Assembly: GCA_032622095.1 (NCBI GenBank)
Contig: CP136068.1
Span: 55,020,025-55,084,024 of the forward strand
Length of the DNA: 64,000 nucleotides
Reading direction: 5' to 3'
Source of the DNA: Siphonodentalium dalli
Lineage: Eukaryota; Mollusca; Scaphopoda; Gadilida; Siphonodentaliidae
Shown here piece by piece: positions 21,021 through 32,722 of this stretch. A program made the translations under genes and the position numbers. How positions within the stretch are numbered: position 1 is the stretch's first letter; each line of letters opens with the position of its first letter. Below the pieces are notes generated by a model. That model saw only the letters and a program-made list of their open reading frames with translations, had not been told where the DNA came from and did not search any database.

Positions 21021-21604
21021 AATAGCCACCTTAGGCGAAACGGTGGACCCATTAATGCGACATTAACGTATTTATTCCCTTCCTTCACTGGCAAAGTTCT
21101 ACCTACATTATTCGCAAAACGTTACATGATAATAATTGCAGAAACGATTTAAAATCACAGGGAAAAGACGAAGAATAAACAACCACATACTACAAACGTT
21201 ACCCGACTGATTATTTAGTACGACACACAAGAAGGTTATTCGTCGTTTTCACCAGTTCACAGCGGTAAATATATCATGTAGGAGGAATTTGTTGGAAATC
21301 AGAAAAGAGGGTACCACTTGTTCTGTCAAAATGTAGCACATATGCACCATGGCATACCAAATCCATGACGATAACCATATATTTTAAAAGAGAGGTTCTA
21401 CCCAAGGTTGCAAACTTAAACAACTAACATGGCGATAATCTTTCTGATGACATAATAGGTCCACCCAGTCGCGACCGGGTACGGCCAATCTTGTATTGTT
21501 AACCCCGTTTCTCAGAACCAATTCTCTTTCGTCCTTGTAGGATAAAGTTTTTCTCGTATTGACATTGTATAATTCTTGTCATTGTGTAATTAACGATATG
21601 TTCC

Positions 21605-21616
21605 GTTTCTTTCCAG
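21605..21616 (+). promoter_or_regulatory. Possible splice acceptor
   Basis: The pyrimidine-rich tttctttccag ending at 21616 lies four bases before the ATG of the cystine-knot protein. This fits a 5' UTR intron ending here. Confidence 0.5.
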
Positions 21617-21620
21617 TGTT

Positions 21621-22055
21621 ATGGCCATTTGTGCTGAGGAGGGACTATCATTCTTAGCAGCAACGAAAGTACTCGGAGTTATATTGGTCTTCTTTACCGG
21701 CGCGGACTGTGAGTGCACTATGTCCGGAATCCGTGAATACTCAATCGGTGATAGAAACGGTGAATGTGAAAGGAGGAGAATAGCAATCCGATACTGTTCT
21801 GGCACGTGCACATCATATTCAAGGGTGTCGCCATCCAATGGCGTCGATATCGAACGCACGTGCGAATGCTGTAAACAACGCGGAACAAGACGAGTCTCCG
21901 TACGCATCCGGTGTCGCAATGGTCGTCCTCGCAGAAGGATCCGATTGACGATTCCAGAACACTGTGCATGTAGACCGTGCTCAATGGATGGTGAAATACA
22001 TTCTTCCAGGAGGAAACGTAGTAACAATACATGGTTGTATCTCACGCATAGATGA
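21621..22055 (+). CDS. Secreted cystine-knot (CTCK) protein, bursicon-like
   Basis: 144 codons, ATG to TGA in one exon. Residues 9-29 form a hydrophobic signal peptide (LSFLAATKVLGVILVFF core) with likely cleavage near GADC. The mature part has 12 cysteines. The knot signature is clear: GEC near residue 54, then YCSGTC (the CxGxC ring motif), TCECC, an RC, HCAC (the CxC ring motif) and RPC. Spacing and residues around CSGTCTSY, ERTCECC and CACRPC look most like bursicon-alpha-type CTCK hormones; mucin or VWF-type CTCK domains are the alternative. The C-terminus has a basic RRKR run and an NNT glycosylation sequon. CTCK proteins are secreted, disulphide-linked, often dimeric signalling or structural proteins. 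A splice-acceptor-like site lies just upstream and AATAAA lies about 370 bp downstream. The long antisense frame over this exon is a shadow. The fold is confident; the hormone identity is tentative. Confidence 0.72.
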   Translation: MAICAEEGLSFLAATKVLGVILVFFTGADCECTMSGIREYSIGDRNGECERRRIAIRYCSGTCTSYSRVSPSNGVDIERTCECCKQRGTRRVSVRIRCRNGRPRRRIRLTIPEHCACRPCSMDGEIHSSRRKRSNNTWLYLTHR

Positions 22056-22426
22056 CAAGACCTCTGCAAAAGAGCCAACCAAGTCACGTGACGAGTTCGT
22101 CATGTCAATTCGACGAATGGCCACTGCTTCTAATTTGGAAGCGGAGTTCGTTGAGGTATCATCACGACGATTCGATGGGTGGAAGCAGATACTGTTAGAG
22201 GACACAAACTTCTCAGTTCTGCAAGAATAATTCGATGTCATATACATGCATATGACGGATGGGAGGATCAAATTGCTATTTTAATTGATAAGTGTATGCA
22301 TGGCAGCAATATACACACACGATCGAGTATTTTCAAATGTTGAAGCGACATAAACTTTCTCGCTCTCTCGGGAATTTAGATGGCACCTTTAGAAATATTT
22401 AATGAATTGATTATTTTCCCAAAAAT

Positions 22427-22432
22427 AATAAA
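22427..22432 (+). terminator. Possible polyadenylation signal AATAAA
   Basis: Exact AATAAA about 370 bp after the stop codon of the cystine-knot gene, in an AT-rich 3' region. Such hexamers occur by chance in AT-rich DNA. Confidence 0.35.
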
Positions 22433-22667
22433 CCTGTGTGGTATGTAGCTTTTAACAATATAAAGTAATTTCTTGTCGGTTAAAGAACATTTAATGCAGT
22501 TGATAAATGTATATCACTTCAAAAGTCTTCCACTAGAATAGACAGTTCAAATATGAGCATTCGTCTATTTATCGACTTAATTTTATCCCTGGAATGTGAA
22601 CAGACGAGGACTTACGATTATAATTTCTAACGTGAAAGTTATACATCGCTTCTGGAATATGCCCTGT

Positions 22668-22885
22668 CACTAGATCGCGGCCATATTGGGTCCACCGGGT
22701 CCGGTTCCGTGGTTTTAGTGTTACAGGTCAAAGTTTTGGAGTAGCATTCCATATGTGGAAGTCATGAATAATTCAAAAGCTCCATATATGGAAATGCTAC
22801 TGCAAAACTTTGACCAGTAGCACTAAAACCACGAAAGCGGGACTGAATGAATAGGCCCAATAGTCAATAGGGCCGCGACCCAGTG
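22668..22885. mobile_element. MITE with CACTRGRTCGCGGCC termini
   Basis: 218 bp, almost fully palindromic. The termini CACTAGATCGCGGCC and GGCCGCGACCCAGTG are inverted repeats, and a second long arm (ccgtggttttagtg...gtcaaag) folds on itself inside. No coding capacity. I see no clear target duplication, so the superfamily is open. Confidence 0.75.
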
Positions 22886-24683
22886 ATCTCGCTTATAACG
22901 AGTTGAAAATCACTAAACACTCTTCGCATGTGGAATGTGCGGTCAATACACGTTTCGGTAACTTATAATGCGTAGATTTGAAGACTACTATTTCCAAGTG
23001 TCGATGCATGTAAGATAATCACCAGATAATACCATAAGCATATTCATGTAATATGTTTGTCTATATATGTCTATATATATATGTCATGTACTATGTATAT
23101 CATATGTCTGATAGTATATGGTTTGGAAACATGCCACGCTCAAGAGAAAACAGTTTTGGCCAACAAATTGTGGTCACTATGAATTCATGTTTCAGAAACA
23201 GAACACCATAGAGAGGTGTGGGTGGTTACCATGCACTATTTAAAAACATGTTTAGTCTTCTGAACCTACTCGCCAGAAGTCAAATTTCTGCAAGTTGGCA
23301 TCCAGAAACAAAGTTAATATTCAATGTTGTGGCTTGTACCAAATAATATTAGATAACGAGAATTACTTGGATGAGAATGGTTTAATATGAAAGCGACATC
23401 AAAAATTAATCCGAGTACATAGCGTTATGAGTCCTGTTTTGTCTTCCGATCACCTGTTTTGTCTTCCGATCATTTGTTGAACTCGTGTGGAAAATTGTGG
23501 AGGTCATATACTAATGATACGATGACTTCATTGCACCATCACCAGGGGAAACGACAAATATATGGCTTCCTAAAATCCCTAAAAGTTATGGCTCTCTATC
23601 TTCATTGAAACGTGAAAGTACCATCAGCATTGTCTACCCACAGAAATTATCATGAACCAAAACTGTATTGCGTTGTCGAACATGTGAGTGCGAGAAATCA
23701 CAATGGCGAAAGTACGGATATATCGTGTTCTCATTACGTTGTTGCTTTTTAATTTTAATGTCGAGGTATCTACGTTATTAGCTGACAGCTTGGCTTTAAT
23801 AATCTCCAGACACTGGTATTCCACACATCACTGTCATACAAATATAGAACTAATTGAACTCCATTGATAAGAAACCTATTGATGTTTCCATATGTTCACA
23901 TGATCGTGATAGGTGCAATAGTGTGAGTTCTAATGCGGGTAATAGCTAGCTCTACATGTATGTGATTCAACGGTCCCAGTTCTCGTATTTAGTGCAGATG
24001 TAATGCACTAAGTGACTTTTGTAGCTGCGATACACGGCAATTCAAAATTAAATTTTGTTTAAACCACAATATAGATTTAAATATATATATCGTCATAATT
24101 ATAACAACATAAACGGAACGTATAAGCCCAGAACAGTCGATTCAGCCATACACAGTAGTCAAGTTCAGTGTCAAAACATTCCTTTTTTGCCACTCGATAA
24201 TAACTATGATCTAATATATCTCGTGTGCAACATATATGCGCAGGAGTGGATATAATTACCATTCCATTGACTCCTGTATTGCACATATAGGGATACAGTG
24301 TCTGCGAGGTATGATAATCTAGTTTGACCCTGTTATGGAACATACAGTCGATGTGAGTCCTATAAGAAACGTCGCACAAACATTGGTAATATTTCCAAGT
24401 CATGGTTGGCATTGCATGGATTGTTAGGGGTGCTATAAACATGACTTTTGTGACTTTCATGTCAACGGTTGTGGTTTAAAGTGTGGACTCACTCGTGCTG
24501 ATCAAATAATTATTATAGGAATCAAGACAGTGGGTTGGTATAAACAGTATACAACACAGTTTAATGTTGTCTTCAGAATGGTTCACAACCGTGGCAGGGT
24601 GCAGCATATCCCGATTAAAAATATATATCAATATACACTAATTACTAAATACGAAGGAATTCAAGGGGATTTTGCTGTATGTT
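22886..24683. other. No recognisable gene
   Basis: AT-rich DNA with (TA)n-like stretches near 23060. Small frames near 24055-24460 overlap on both strands and show no family motif. Confidence 0.4.
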
Positions 24684-24936
24684 TTATTACAACGTTCAAC
24701 CCACCCTTCTGTGGACTTTTAGATTTATTACAACATTTAACCTACCCTTCTGTGAATGGTTAGATTTATTAAAACATTCAACCCACCATTCTGTGGACGG
24801 TTAGATTTATTACAACATCCAACCCAACCGTCTGTGGATGGTTGAATTTATCAAAACATTCAACCCACCATTCTGTGGACGGTTAGATTTATTACAACAT
24901 CCAACCCAACCGTCTGTGGATGGTTGAATTTATCTT
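24684..24936. repeat. 41-bp minisatellite
   Basis: About six units with ttattacaacattcaaccca, a ccttctgtgga segment and ggttaga. Starts at 24684, 24725, 24766 and 24807 give an exact 41-bp period; later units form an 82-bp higher-order pair. Confidence 0.95.
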
Positions 24937-27900
24937 ATATTTCTCGATCCTTATGTCGCTTTACTAAGTTGATGAATGGCAGTCTCTTTGTGATATGAAG
25001 ATGGCTATCTTATTGATTCATCGCGAGAGCCATGTCGAGATGACGTCACTAAGAGTGTCACACACCATTCCTTAAAGCTCTGTTTGGATAAATTATACCG
25101 ATGTTTTTGTTGTAGTTTGTCGATATCGACCGTTCTGATTATATTTGAAATCTTCTACTTTGTCAAATGATCAATGACCTATATCGTTCATCAACATCTC
25201 AAACATAGCTGACTTGAATTAATCATGAGCGTAGATGGTACTACTCGGTTCGATACATCCACCCACGCATCTAATTTCTTAGGGCATATAGTTCACTTGG
25301 AACGTTCATTCTAGTGCATTGGAACTCCGAACTTATTCTGATCATTGTCTGTGTTTTCGTGACACGAGGCTATAGATTGTCGGTTCCCATTACGGCTGAC
25401 CTATTTCCACCGTTCTTGATCCCACACATTTTCAACACTTTTCAACTTGTTTTTTTCCTTGTCTTACCTTGCTCCTGTTTGCCATTACGATTGACCGAAT
25501 ATATATATCTTTATTGTCCTCCATTCTCGGAGATATATATACAGACAATTTAGGTTAACACAGTTTTAACGTACGTAAAAACATGTATTTCACAATGTTG
25601 AAAGCAATAATTCCGTACATTGAGTTGCATTACATACCATCGGCCGCGACCACATACTATTTAAACAAGCGTTCTAAATATTATTAAAGTACTCTTTTTT
25701 AAATATAGTACAGTCATTGTGAGACATCAGTAGACAATGTGAGATTGTGTGAGTGTGTTAACTGTACTTTGTGAGAGAATTGAGATTTGTTTTCTCGGTT
25801 GTGATTATCAATAAATTGTGATAAAGATGTGCTATTTTAACAATGTTACATTGCAATGTTGCCATTTGCTGTAAGTTCAATATTTTCTATATTTTTTTAT
25901 AAACATTACTCAATCGATATGGTTTGTTACTTTACACCAATGAGTGTGATGCGGTGTCAATAATTATTGTGGACAGTCTGAATGACGAGTCATTTGATAC
26001 CCAACGCAAATGATACCCACTGAATGACGAGTCATTTGATACCCAACGCAAAATTAACTGATTCCTAACTTTTAGTCAAATGATACCTTACTGGGTCAAA
26101 TAATACCTTCCTGTATCAATTGATACCTTTTAAAATAGGCAGTAAATCCTTGTATACACCGGAACTCATTTTCATAGTATGAGTTGTTTAGACAGGTAAA
26201 TAAACACTGGCCTGTTTCTTTGAGTATCATTTGACTTTAGTATCTTTTGACCCACACTTAAAAATAAGAAAGTGAAAATATGAAACAGAAGATGAGCAAT
26301 TTAAATTAGATTCATGCTAATTTATTCAACCTTATTTTCCTAGTAACCAAGCAATTCAAAAATATTTTAAAACTTGAACAACAATTGTTTATGGCCTCTT
26401 GTTGACTGGGTTGACACCTTTGGGGCGAACTTTTGTCTATGATTAAAATCCATCTGATAGGGATTAGATAGCAGTTTTGGATCAAACTACAGTATCGTGT
26501 TATTGATAACAAAAATATTCTGGCTTCACTTGTAACAAACCAGTGAAACACAGATAAATATTGTGTGGATGTCGTTAACACTGTTATTGAAGGCTTCAAT
26601 GTGCTTTGAAAATGTCACATCACTACATCTAACCAATCAATGCCACTGGGGTAAATGGCCGGGCCTCAGGCACGAATCACTGATCTGTCAGAGGGTTCAG
26701 TGTTGATTAAAATTAATGGTATACATATCGTAGAGAGGAGAGTGGTTGGCGAGAAGCGCCCGGGATGGTCGAAAAGATCGAGTGATTTTCTCCTTCACCC
26801 CACGATTTGTTGTTTTGAGAATATCCTGGGCTCATCCGATACTAGAGAAATGCCGCTTTTCCGATAAATGCTACGGCGCATTTTCGAAAATGCTACGTTT
26901 CATTTGCGATAATTGCAGAGAAAAAGAAGAAATCTTTACAAAATGATAAGTTTTTAACTTTCAGAGAATATTCCTCAAAGAAGTAAATGGTACATATACT
27001 TGGCCAATTTTAGCGATGATGTATGACTCACGCTAATTTTAACAGGTGTATGGAATGCGACGTAATAAGCATTTATCACCTCGATTGTGGTGGTTTTTTT
27101 TGCAAATACTCCGCACAAAAATAACATTTTATTTGTGAACAAAGTATCTCTAAATAATGTGCAAACAAATATATTTAATTATACATTATTAAGTTCCTTT
27201 GGTTATTTGTTGTTCCCATATATTGCATTGTAAGTGACAGAAAATGTGTTATTTAAATATCACACGAAGGTTACGTTTCCGTTTTCCAGATGCTACTTTT
27301 CCTATTTCACTTACAGTGATAGGCTACAGTTCTTTCTTCCAAATATCGCCGCGAACATTGATGCAAAATCGAGAAGAATCTGAGTGGTTGTCAACGTTCA
27401 TGTATGTTATGACTCAAGATCGGTACATAGCGCCATATAATTGGAGACGGACTAGTTTTCTGTTAATTGTGTTCGCTTTAGTTGGTTTGAGTCAACTATA
27501 GTGTTATATACTGTAGTGGTTACTATATAGAGGGGGAACAACGTTTTGTAGTTTCCACGATATAGCTATCTTGGCACCCTTACTGAACTTCTATTCATAT
27601 TCCGCATATGTCATGTTGTCATATCATATAGATGGGTCCTTGGATTGTTCGTATCAATATAGTTATATTCTAAAACGATAGACTCATTTCGCACAATGAA
27701 CAACAGATAGTTATTACGAATATGGTACTACGTCACTAGAATTTGTGTTATTTTTATTCGTTGTCGTTGTCCCTATAATGCTTTACGATTTTTGATTTTC
27801 AACAAATCATATAGTAATAAGTTCGCGATCGTTTCTCATTCCTCAATGTGGGAATCAAATCATTGGTCGTCGAATCAAAATGTATGACCTGATAGGCATA

Positions 27901-29037
27901 TGTATATAGTGAATGTATTGACAAAGTTATATTTAATTGTTTCGAAATGAACATGTTACCATATGACTGTTTCATTATGTATAGATCAATATATTTGTTC
28001 GGTATATATACCATCGTTGTATTATCTATTAAACACTGGAAACTGTTTAACATTAATAAGAATTTTGTCGCGACAAAACCAGACATATCTTCAAAATATA
28101 TCCAGTATAATAATCACAAGCACCCTTGCTGAAACATCACACATCATACTGCCAACGGTCACAGCTCGATCAAAATGTGTCGCGTCGGCCTAATTCTTTT
28201 GATCAGAAGAAAATGCAAAGTCCACTTTTCACGACCCACATTTACGCCCTATTAATTTCAAGCACAAACATCAGCATAGCGTACTCTCGGTACTACGAGG
28301 ACCGTAACTACAAATATACCAGTTTTGAGGCTGGCCATGTCTATCGTACCAAACACATTCTAAACAACTTAACGAAGTTACACACTATAGTCACCAGTTC
28401 CCATTAACTAATTCTGAAACTTTTCGGCGAATGCACGCAATCCTGAGCACATACATGTATCCAAATCCAGTGGTGTGGCACGTATATTTTCCTTTGTTTG
28501 CCTATCCATATGTTCTCACAATGAGTTTCCTGTTTCTGTTTCTCCCATCATTGAAACTTCTAAATTTTCCACTTATTTCGGATTAACCCGTAAACAAAAT
28601 TCCATGCTCACAATTCATTTTCAAGCACAATCACTTAAATTTCAACACAGCTACCCATTAATAAGCCGACTCCCCCCTCATACCAATCACCACCATACAC
28701 CAGCATGTAAATATTTGCAAATGTCCCCATGTTTTCATCATGTTTTCTCTTTTCTATGTTTTGATCACTTCTGATTATTCATTTACTTCGTTCATGTTTC
28801 CATTTCTTATTGAAAATATCCAGAAAGTAAGAACGACAGTCAAGTCCATTTGTGAGGTGCCACTATCAGTATTGTTTGTTGAGTCGGAGTACAGTTGCTT
28901 CACTATATTGGTTTCAAACCACCGTCTGAAATATGACGTTGCCTTGAATCAATATAGGGCAGCAATTGGTATCTTCGACTCGGCAAAAGACCACTAGCAT
29001 ATAAAACTGTAAAAAATAACAGCTATTACCTCGGAAA
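24937..29037. other. No recognisable gene
   Basis: Long AT-rich stretch. A short direct repeat containing gagtcatttgatacccaacg occurs at about 25986 and 26031, amid scattered gatacc motifs. Frames at 26655, 27244, 28126, 28475 and 28740 are short and unrecognised. The last ones lie just before the endonuclease fragment and may be remnants of its 5' region. Confidence 0.4.
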
Positions 29038-29568
29038 TTGCTTCAGTCCGCTAATATAAAGGCAAAGTCGATATTTCTAATTACCCTCTTTTTACTACCT
29101 TTATCCGGCGATATTCATGTTAACCCAGGGCCGTTGTCCCAGACTAACGTTGAGAACTCTATATCACTTTGTCACTATAACGTAAAGAGTATAATAACTA
29201 AACTTGAACAGATTGCAGATCTTATAAACGAATATGACATTTTATGTTTCACGGAAACCCATCTTGATCCATCTTATCCTTCAAACAAACTAGAACTGGA
29301 TGGATTGTGTACCCCCATTCGCAAAGACTGTGACTCCAATGGTGGCGGAGTATGTGTAATGTTCGCCGATCACCTAATATTCAATCGTAAGCCCGAATTA
29401 GAATTGGACTCTTCCTGCCTCTTGTTCGAAATCCACTCAAAGAAAACTCAAATTATTCTTGGAGTATCGTATAGATCTGATAAATTTTGCTCTCAAAACT
29501 ATTGGACACTCCTGGAATCCTCAATTGCAGCTGCTCTCGAAATCTCCGAATATGTAGTCATCATGCAC
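29038..29568 (+). pseudogene. Non-LTR retrotransposon endonuclease, N-terminal fragment
   Basis: An open frame with a hydrophobic lead and SGDIHVNPGP, the start typical of the ORF2 endonuclease in jockey/CR1/L2-type elements. It continues with CHYNVKSI..K, LINEYDILCFTETHLDPS (the catalytic-Glu segment of the APE-like nuclease), GGGVCVMF and GVSYRS. Homology breaks at SEYVVIM near 29563, just where the family has the GDFN motif; what follows is unrelated. About 175 residues remain, so the rest of the nuclease, the reverse transcriptase and the C-terminus are missing here. The frame opens with TTG, so the true start is upstream or lost. The break is at the 3' side, not the usual 5' truncation, implying later rearrangement. 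The exact clade is not resolved. Confidence 0.8.
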
Positions 29569-29589
29569 AGAAGATTTTAACTCCATACC

Positions 29590-29680
29590 GGGGAGGCGAT
29601 GAAACCATGCCGGGTGGTGATACCATGTCGGGGTGGTGAGACCAGGGCGAGGGTGGTGAGACCAGGCTGACCGGTGGCGG
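29590..29680. repeat. Short G-rich tandem repeat
   Basis: Three to four diverged copies of a 17-20-bp unit, gggtggtgagaccagg-like, immediately after the endonuclease break. Confidence 0.7.
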
Positions 29681-29874
29681 ATGTAAACGTCAGATTTAGC
29701 ACCAAAAAAAACACCAAACAAGTGCAGCGGTATAATATTGTTATTGCGTGCTCCGCAAGGGAATAGTGATTCCGACCGGAATTTATAAGTGTTTTGTCTC
29801 AACCATTACCGATCCATATACGGCAGGGACAAGAAAATGAACTATTTTTGGCGCCAAATCCAACGGACTAATTG

Positions 29875-30420
29875 ATGAGCAAGGCTAATGCAGGAGCAGG
29901 TACGCCGGTATCATGTAGGTACGCCCCCAAAATTTGACAGCTCTACTATAAAAGCAACCTGCCCAACAGTGGGCGAGCTTCGGGTGGGTTCAAACTTTTT
30001 GCAAATTCTAACGAAATTCAAAGGGAGGAAAATTGTCTAAAAATCAAACATCGAGATAAACATTTTTGAGTAGTGGATATGATAGATCGTATCCAAGCGC
30101 AACTTATTGGTGTCTCCTTAATTCTCGCTAAAGTCAAAAGTTTATTCGTGGCGAGGCTTTATAATGTAAATAAGTATAGTTAAGTGTTGTATCACTAACC
30201 TATTTTTCCTGAAAAATCCAAAACGGTTTAATGAAGGAGCGAGGTAATGCAGGAGCAGGTACGCCGATATACTATTGGAAATCTCCCAACGTTTGACCGC
30301 GCTCTACTCACAAAGCAACCTGCCCAACGGAGAGCTCGCGTTCCGATGGGTTCAAATTGGCAAATTCCACCATAAACCAAAAGTGGAAAAATACTCCAAA
30401 AAATAAAACATGGAGATACA
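29875..30420 (+). repeat. Diverged direct duplication
   Basis: 29880-30060 and 30237-30420 share taatgcaggagcaggtacgc, caacctgcccaac, gggttcaaa and an aatcaaacat-like stretch with the same order and spacing. No coding sequence seen. Confidence 0.7.
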
Positions 30421-30670
30421 CGAGTGGTTTGCACGAGTGCAATGAATATGGTCAGGATATTTTATTGGGTTAGGGTTAAGTGTTGTGGATAGGGCTATGG
30501 ATATGGTTATAGGGTTATCGATTAGCTGTGATTAAGGTTGTGCTTATGGAAATACTAGGGTTGTGGAGTGGGATATTGGTATGGATTTGATATGGGTGGG
30601 TAGAGGGTTAAATTAAGGATGGGGATCGGGGATGGGAAATATTCATGGAAGTATCAAAATTCTGCAGGCC

Positions 30671-32061
30671 AGGGCCCTGTTTCATGAAAGCAACGTATGA
30701 CATAGTTGGGACATAAGATGGTCATAAGTTCAAACTTCAGTCATAAGTGCGTTTCACGAATAAGGTCTTAACTTAAGATGGTCTTAACTTTGGTCTTAAC
30801 TTTAAGACTGGTGTGAGGTGTCTTAAGATAATCTTAAAGTTAAGACCCACGCGATAACACGCGATAAGTGGCATAACGATCACAAATATGGCGGCCTATG
30901 TTATTTTGCAGTTACGGAGATATCTACGACGACAAAGGCTATTTAGGGACAGAAAAAAATAATCTTTATTTGCATGGACAGCTTCTGTTAGTGCCTCCAG
31001 TTCATGATTGGAAAAATTAGGATTTCTTTTCGTTGCTGACATTTCGGAAGCAATGCGTCTAGTGACAATATTATCCTATTCGAAATGGTTGGAACATTAT
31101 CACGTAGTGCTTTTTGGACATTAAATGCCCACGCCCATGTCGTGATTTTCAAGGCTGTCCAAATTTTTGTCATGTCATTTTTGCAGGGGTGGGATGATCA
31201 TTGTACAGCATACTGTATATATGATATACACACCGTAACGATGACACCCCTTAATGCGAGTGTGCTAATGAAAACGTAGTTATATATATATCCATGGTAT
31301 GACAACCAATATATATGCATCTGTATAAAAATAATAAAAAAGTTACTCTAACAAATATTTTTCATTTCCCTTCGAATCGAAAAATGACCTATGTGTGTCC
31401 TGATTACATCGCCAATATATTTTGATTATTGCTACATGTATATAGAGAGCGATGGTCGATAATACACGTGTTATGTCGGCTCACATAAAAAAAATCGCCG
31501 CCTGATCATTGCTCTCAGTGGATTAACTCGGCGTGAATGCATGGTCGCAGTCATGCGTCGTTCCATATAATTATATTGTCTGATTTCTGACACCGCCACT
31601 TACCAGTAAACACAAAGCTCGTCATTTTAAGAGCCTGATGTGTACTCATGTACGAATTTACATCGTGGAACCCATGCAAGTCTAAGATCCATATGAGAAT
31701 ATAAGGCCACTGACTATAGACACTAAGATACATGCGCTGATTCGTCCACCCCCACCCCAGCGGCTATCCAGCATCCCTGTCACATGATAATGTCAACTCG
31801 GACTCGGCTCTTTCTCGATAACCTCTCAATGCCGTACATACAGATTGCACAAGCCCACATTTATTTTTGTTCCGGACTAGAAAATTGTCGATAACCAGTC
31901 TAAATGAGCGGGAACTTAACTTACTACTTAAGTAGGACTTAATCTTGTTTTGTGAAACGCGTTCTTGAAACGGAAATGTTACATCATAAGATCCACCTTA
32001 GATCTTAGATTAAGTCCATCTTAAGATAATCTTATGACCTTGCTTCATGAAACAGGGCCCT
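30671..32061. mobile_element. Harbinger-like TIR element, degenerate
   Basis: Terminal inverted repeats AGGGCCCTGTTTCATGAA at 30671-30688 and its exact complement at 32044-32061. Subterminal regions are full of inverted cttaagatggtctta-like motifs. A short minus-strand frame inside carries a Myb/SANT-like start typical of the DNA-binding gene of PIF/Harbinger elements. No DDE transposase is seen in the 1.4 kb. I could not define a target duplication. Confidence 0.65.
30896..31042 (-). pseudogene. Myb/SANT-like DNA-binding fragment
   Basis: A 48-codon frame with ATG at 31042, starting MSATKRNPNFSNHELEALTE and continuing AVHANKDYFF. The pattern K-R-x-P-N-F-(S/T)-x-x-E-x-x-x-L is the opening helix of the Myb/SANT-like domain encoded by Harbinger transposons and by host proteins derived from them. 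Only the first helix region is convincing. The frame then reads SLNSLCRRRYLRN and stops, so the domain is cut to roughly half. It lies inside the TIR element at 30671-32061, which supports the classification. It is too short for a working domain. Confidence 0.55.
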
Positions 32062-32370
32062 GAATTTTAACCCTCTACTTATATTTGCTTTACTTTCGAA
32101 TCCACTTAAAATTGCAGTCACCTCACATATAGACAAACTTCACATTCAAACATTTCTTTCTGAATAATTATCTGTATTGCTTTCCAGTAACCAAAATCGA
32201 ATACAAGGGTATCATTACTTTTTACCTCCAAAATACAAATACTAATAATAGCTAACACATATATGGCAAGAATGTGAGCAGAAATTTATGGGGGTATGTA
32301 TTTGTTCCATGTATAAAGCCTTGTGACAGAGCGGGACAAGCGTTACACAAGCTGATAGAAGATATTTTTA

Positions 32371-32427
32371 TACTTGGCCCTCTACTATTTTTAGTCTATA
32401 TAAATAACATTACGGAAAATGTCTAGA
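32371..32427 (+). pseudogene. Reverse transcriptase fragment
   Basis: Encodes ILGPLLFLVYINNITENV then stop. The G-P-L-L-F-x-x-Y-I-N-x-I block is the conserved segment in the palm of non-LTR reverse transcriptases. Nothing else of the domain is recognisable around it. The bases just upstream (gacagagcgggacaagcgtt) resemble the tandem repeat at 46197-46280, which precedes another RT remnant, suggesting both derive from one family. Confidence 0.6.
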
Positions 32428-32467
32428 ATAAAACCTAGTCTAAACCAGAGATGCCGATTCGGACCTT
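32424..32467. repeat. Solo terminus of T1 family
   Basis: 44 bp ending gatgccgattcggacc, the exact inverted complement of the T1 left end at 32723-32766. With T1's left end it forms a perfect inverted repeat around a 255-bp family Q segment. Confidence 0.85.
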
Positions 32468-32722
32468 TAAGGTCAATCAATAAGCATTTCCATGTTAAAA
32501 AGAATTACCAACTATTATAAACAACATGTAATTGGTATGTTTATATAGTTAAACCGGCACACATATAAGCGTGCACCGTGCAAACGCTGTATAATGTGGC
32601 CGTCCATCAAACGGTTCACGTTTTGTATTAAGTCATTCTATATATGTCATACCATTTTAATCCATCGTGGATTTATACTGGTTTCATTTGTTCAGCCAGG
32701 TAACATTTGTCATAAACCCATA
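32468..32722 (+). repeat. Family Q segment, plus copy, part 1
   Basis: Matches the reverse complement of about 44985-45245 at high identity (for example taataagcatttcc, gtgcaccgtgcaaacgctgt, tccatcgtggatttatac). Continues after T1 at 35239. No gene recognised. Confidence 0.85.

Noticed and set aside
21590-22271. Antisense frames of 165, 104 and 96 codons over the cystine-knot exon
   Set aside because: The sense frame has a signal peptide and an ordered cysteine pattern; the antisense frames have neither.
24684-24936. Regularly spaced 41-bp repeats that could suggest a CRISPR array
   Set aside because: Units are contiguous with no unique spacers, and the context is eukaryotic; it is a minisatellite.
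25240-25262. A cggttcgatacatcc stretch resembling a tRNA T-arm
   Set aside because: I could not find the other arms or a 3' acceptor stem at the right distances; no tRNA gene is called anywhere in the window.
26655-26946. Two overlapping frames of 66-70 codons
   Set aside because: No motif, no splice or start context, and they overlap in different frames.
28475-28997. Frames before the endonuclease as a LINE ORF1
   Set aside because: No RNA-binding, zinc-knuckle or coiled-coil signature; composition is that of AT-rich filler.
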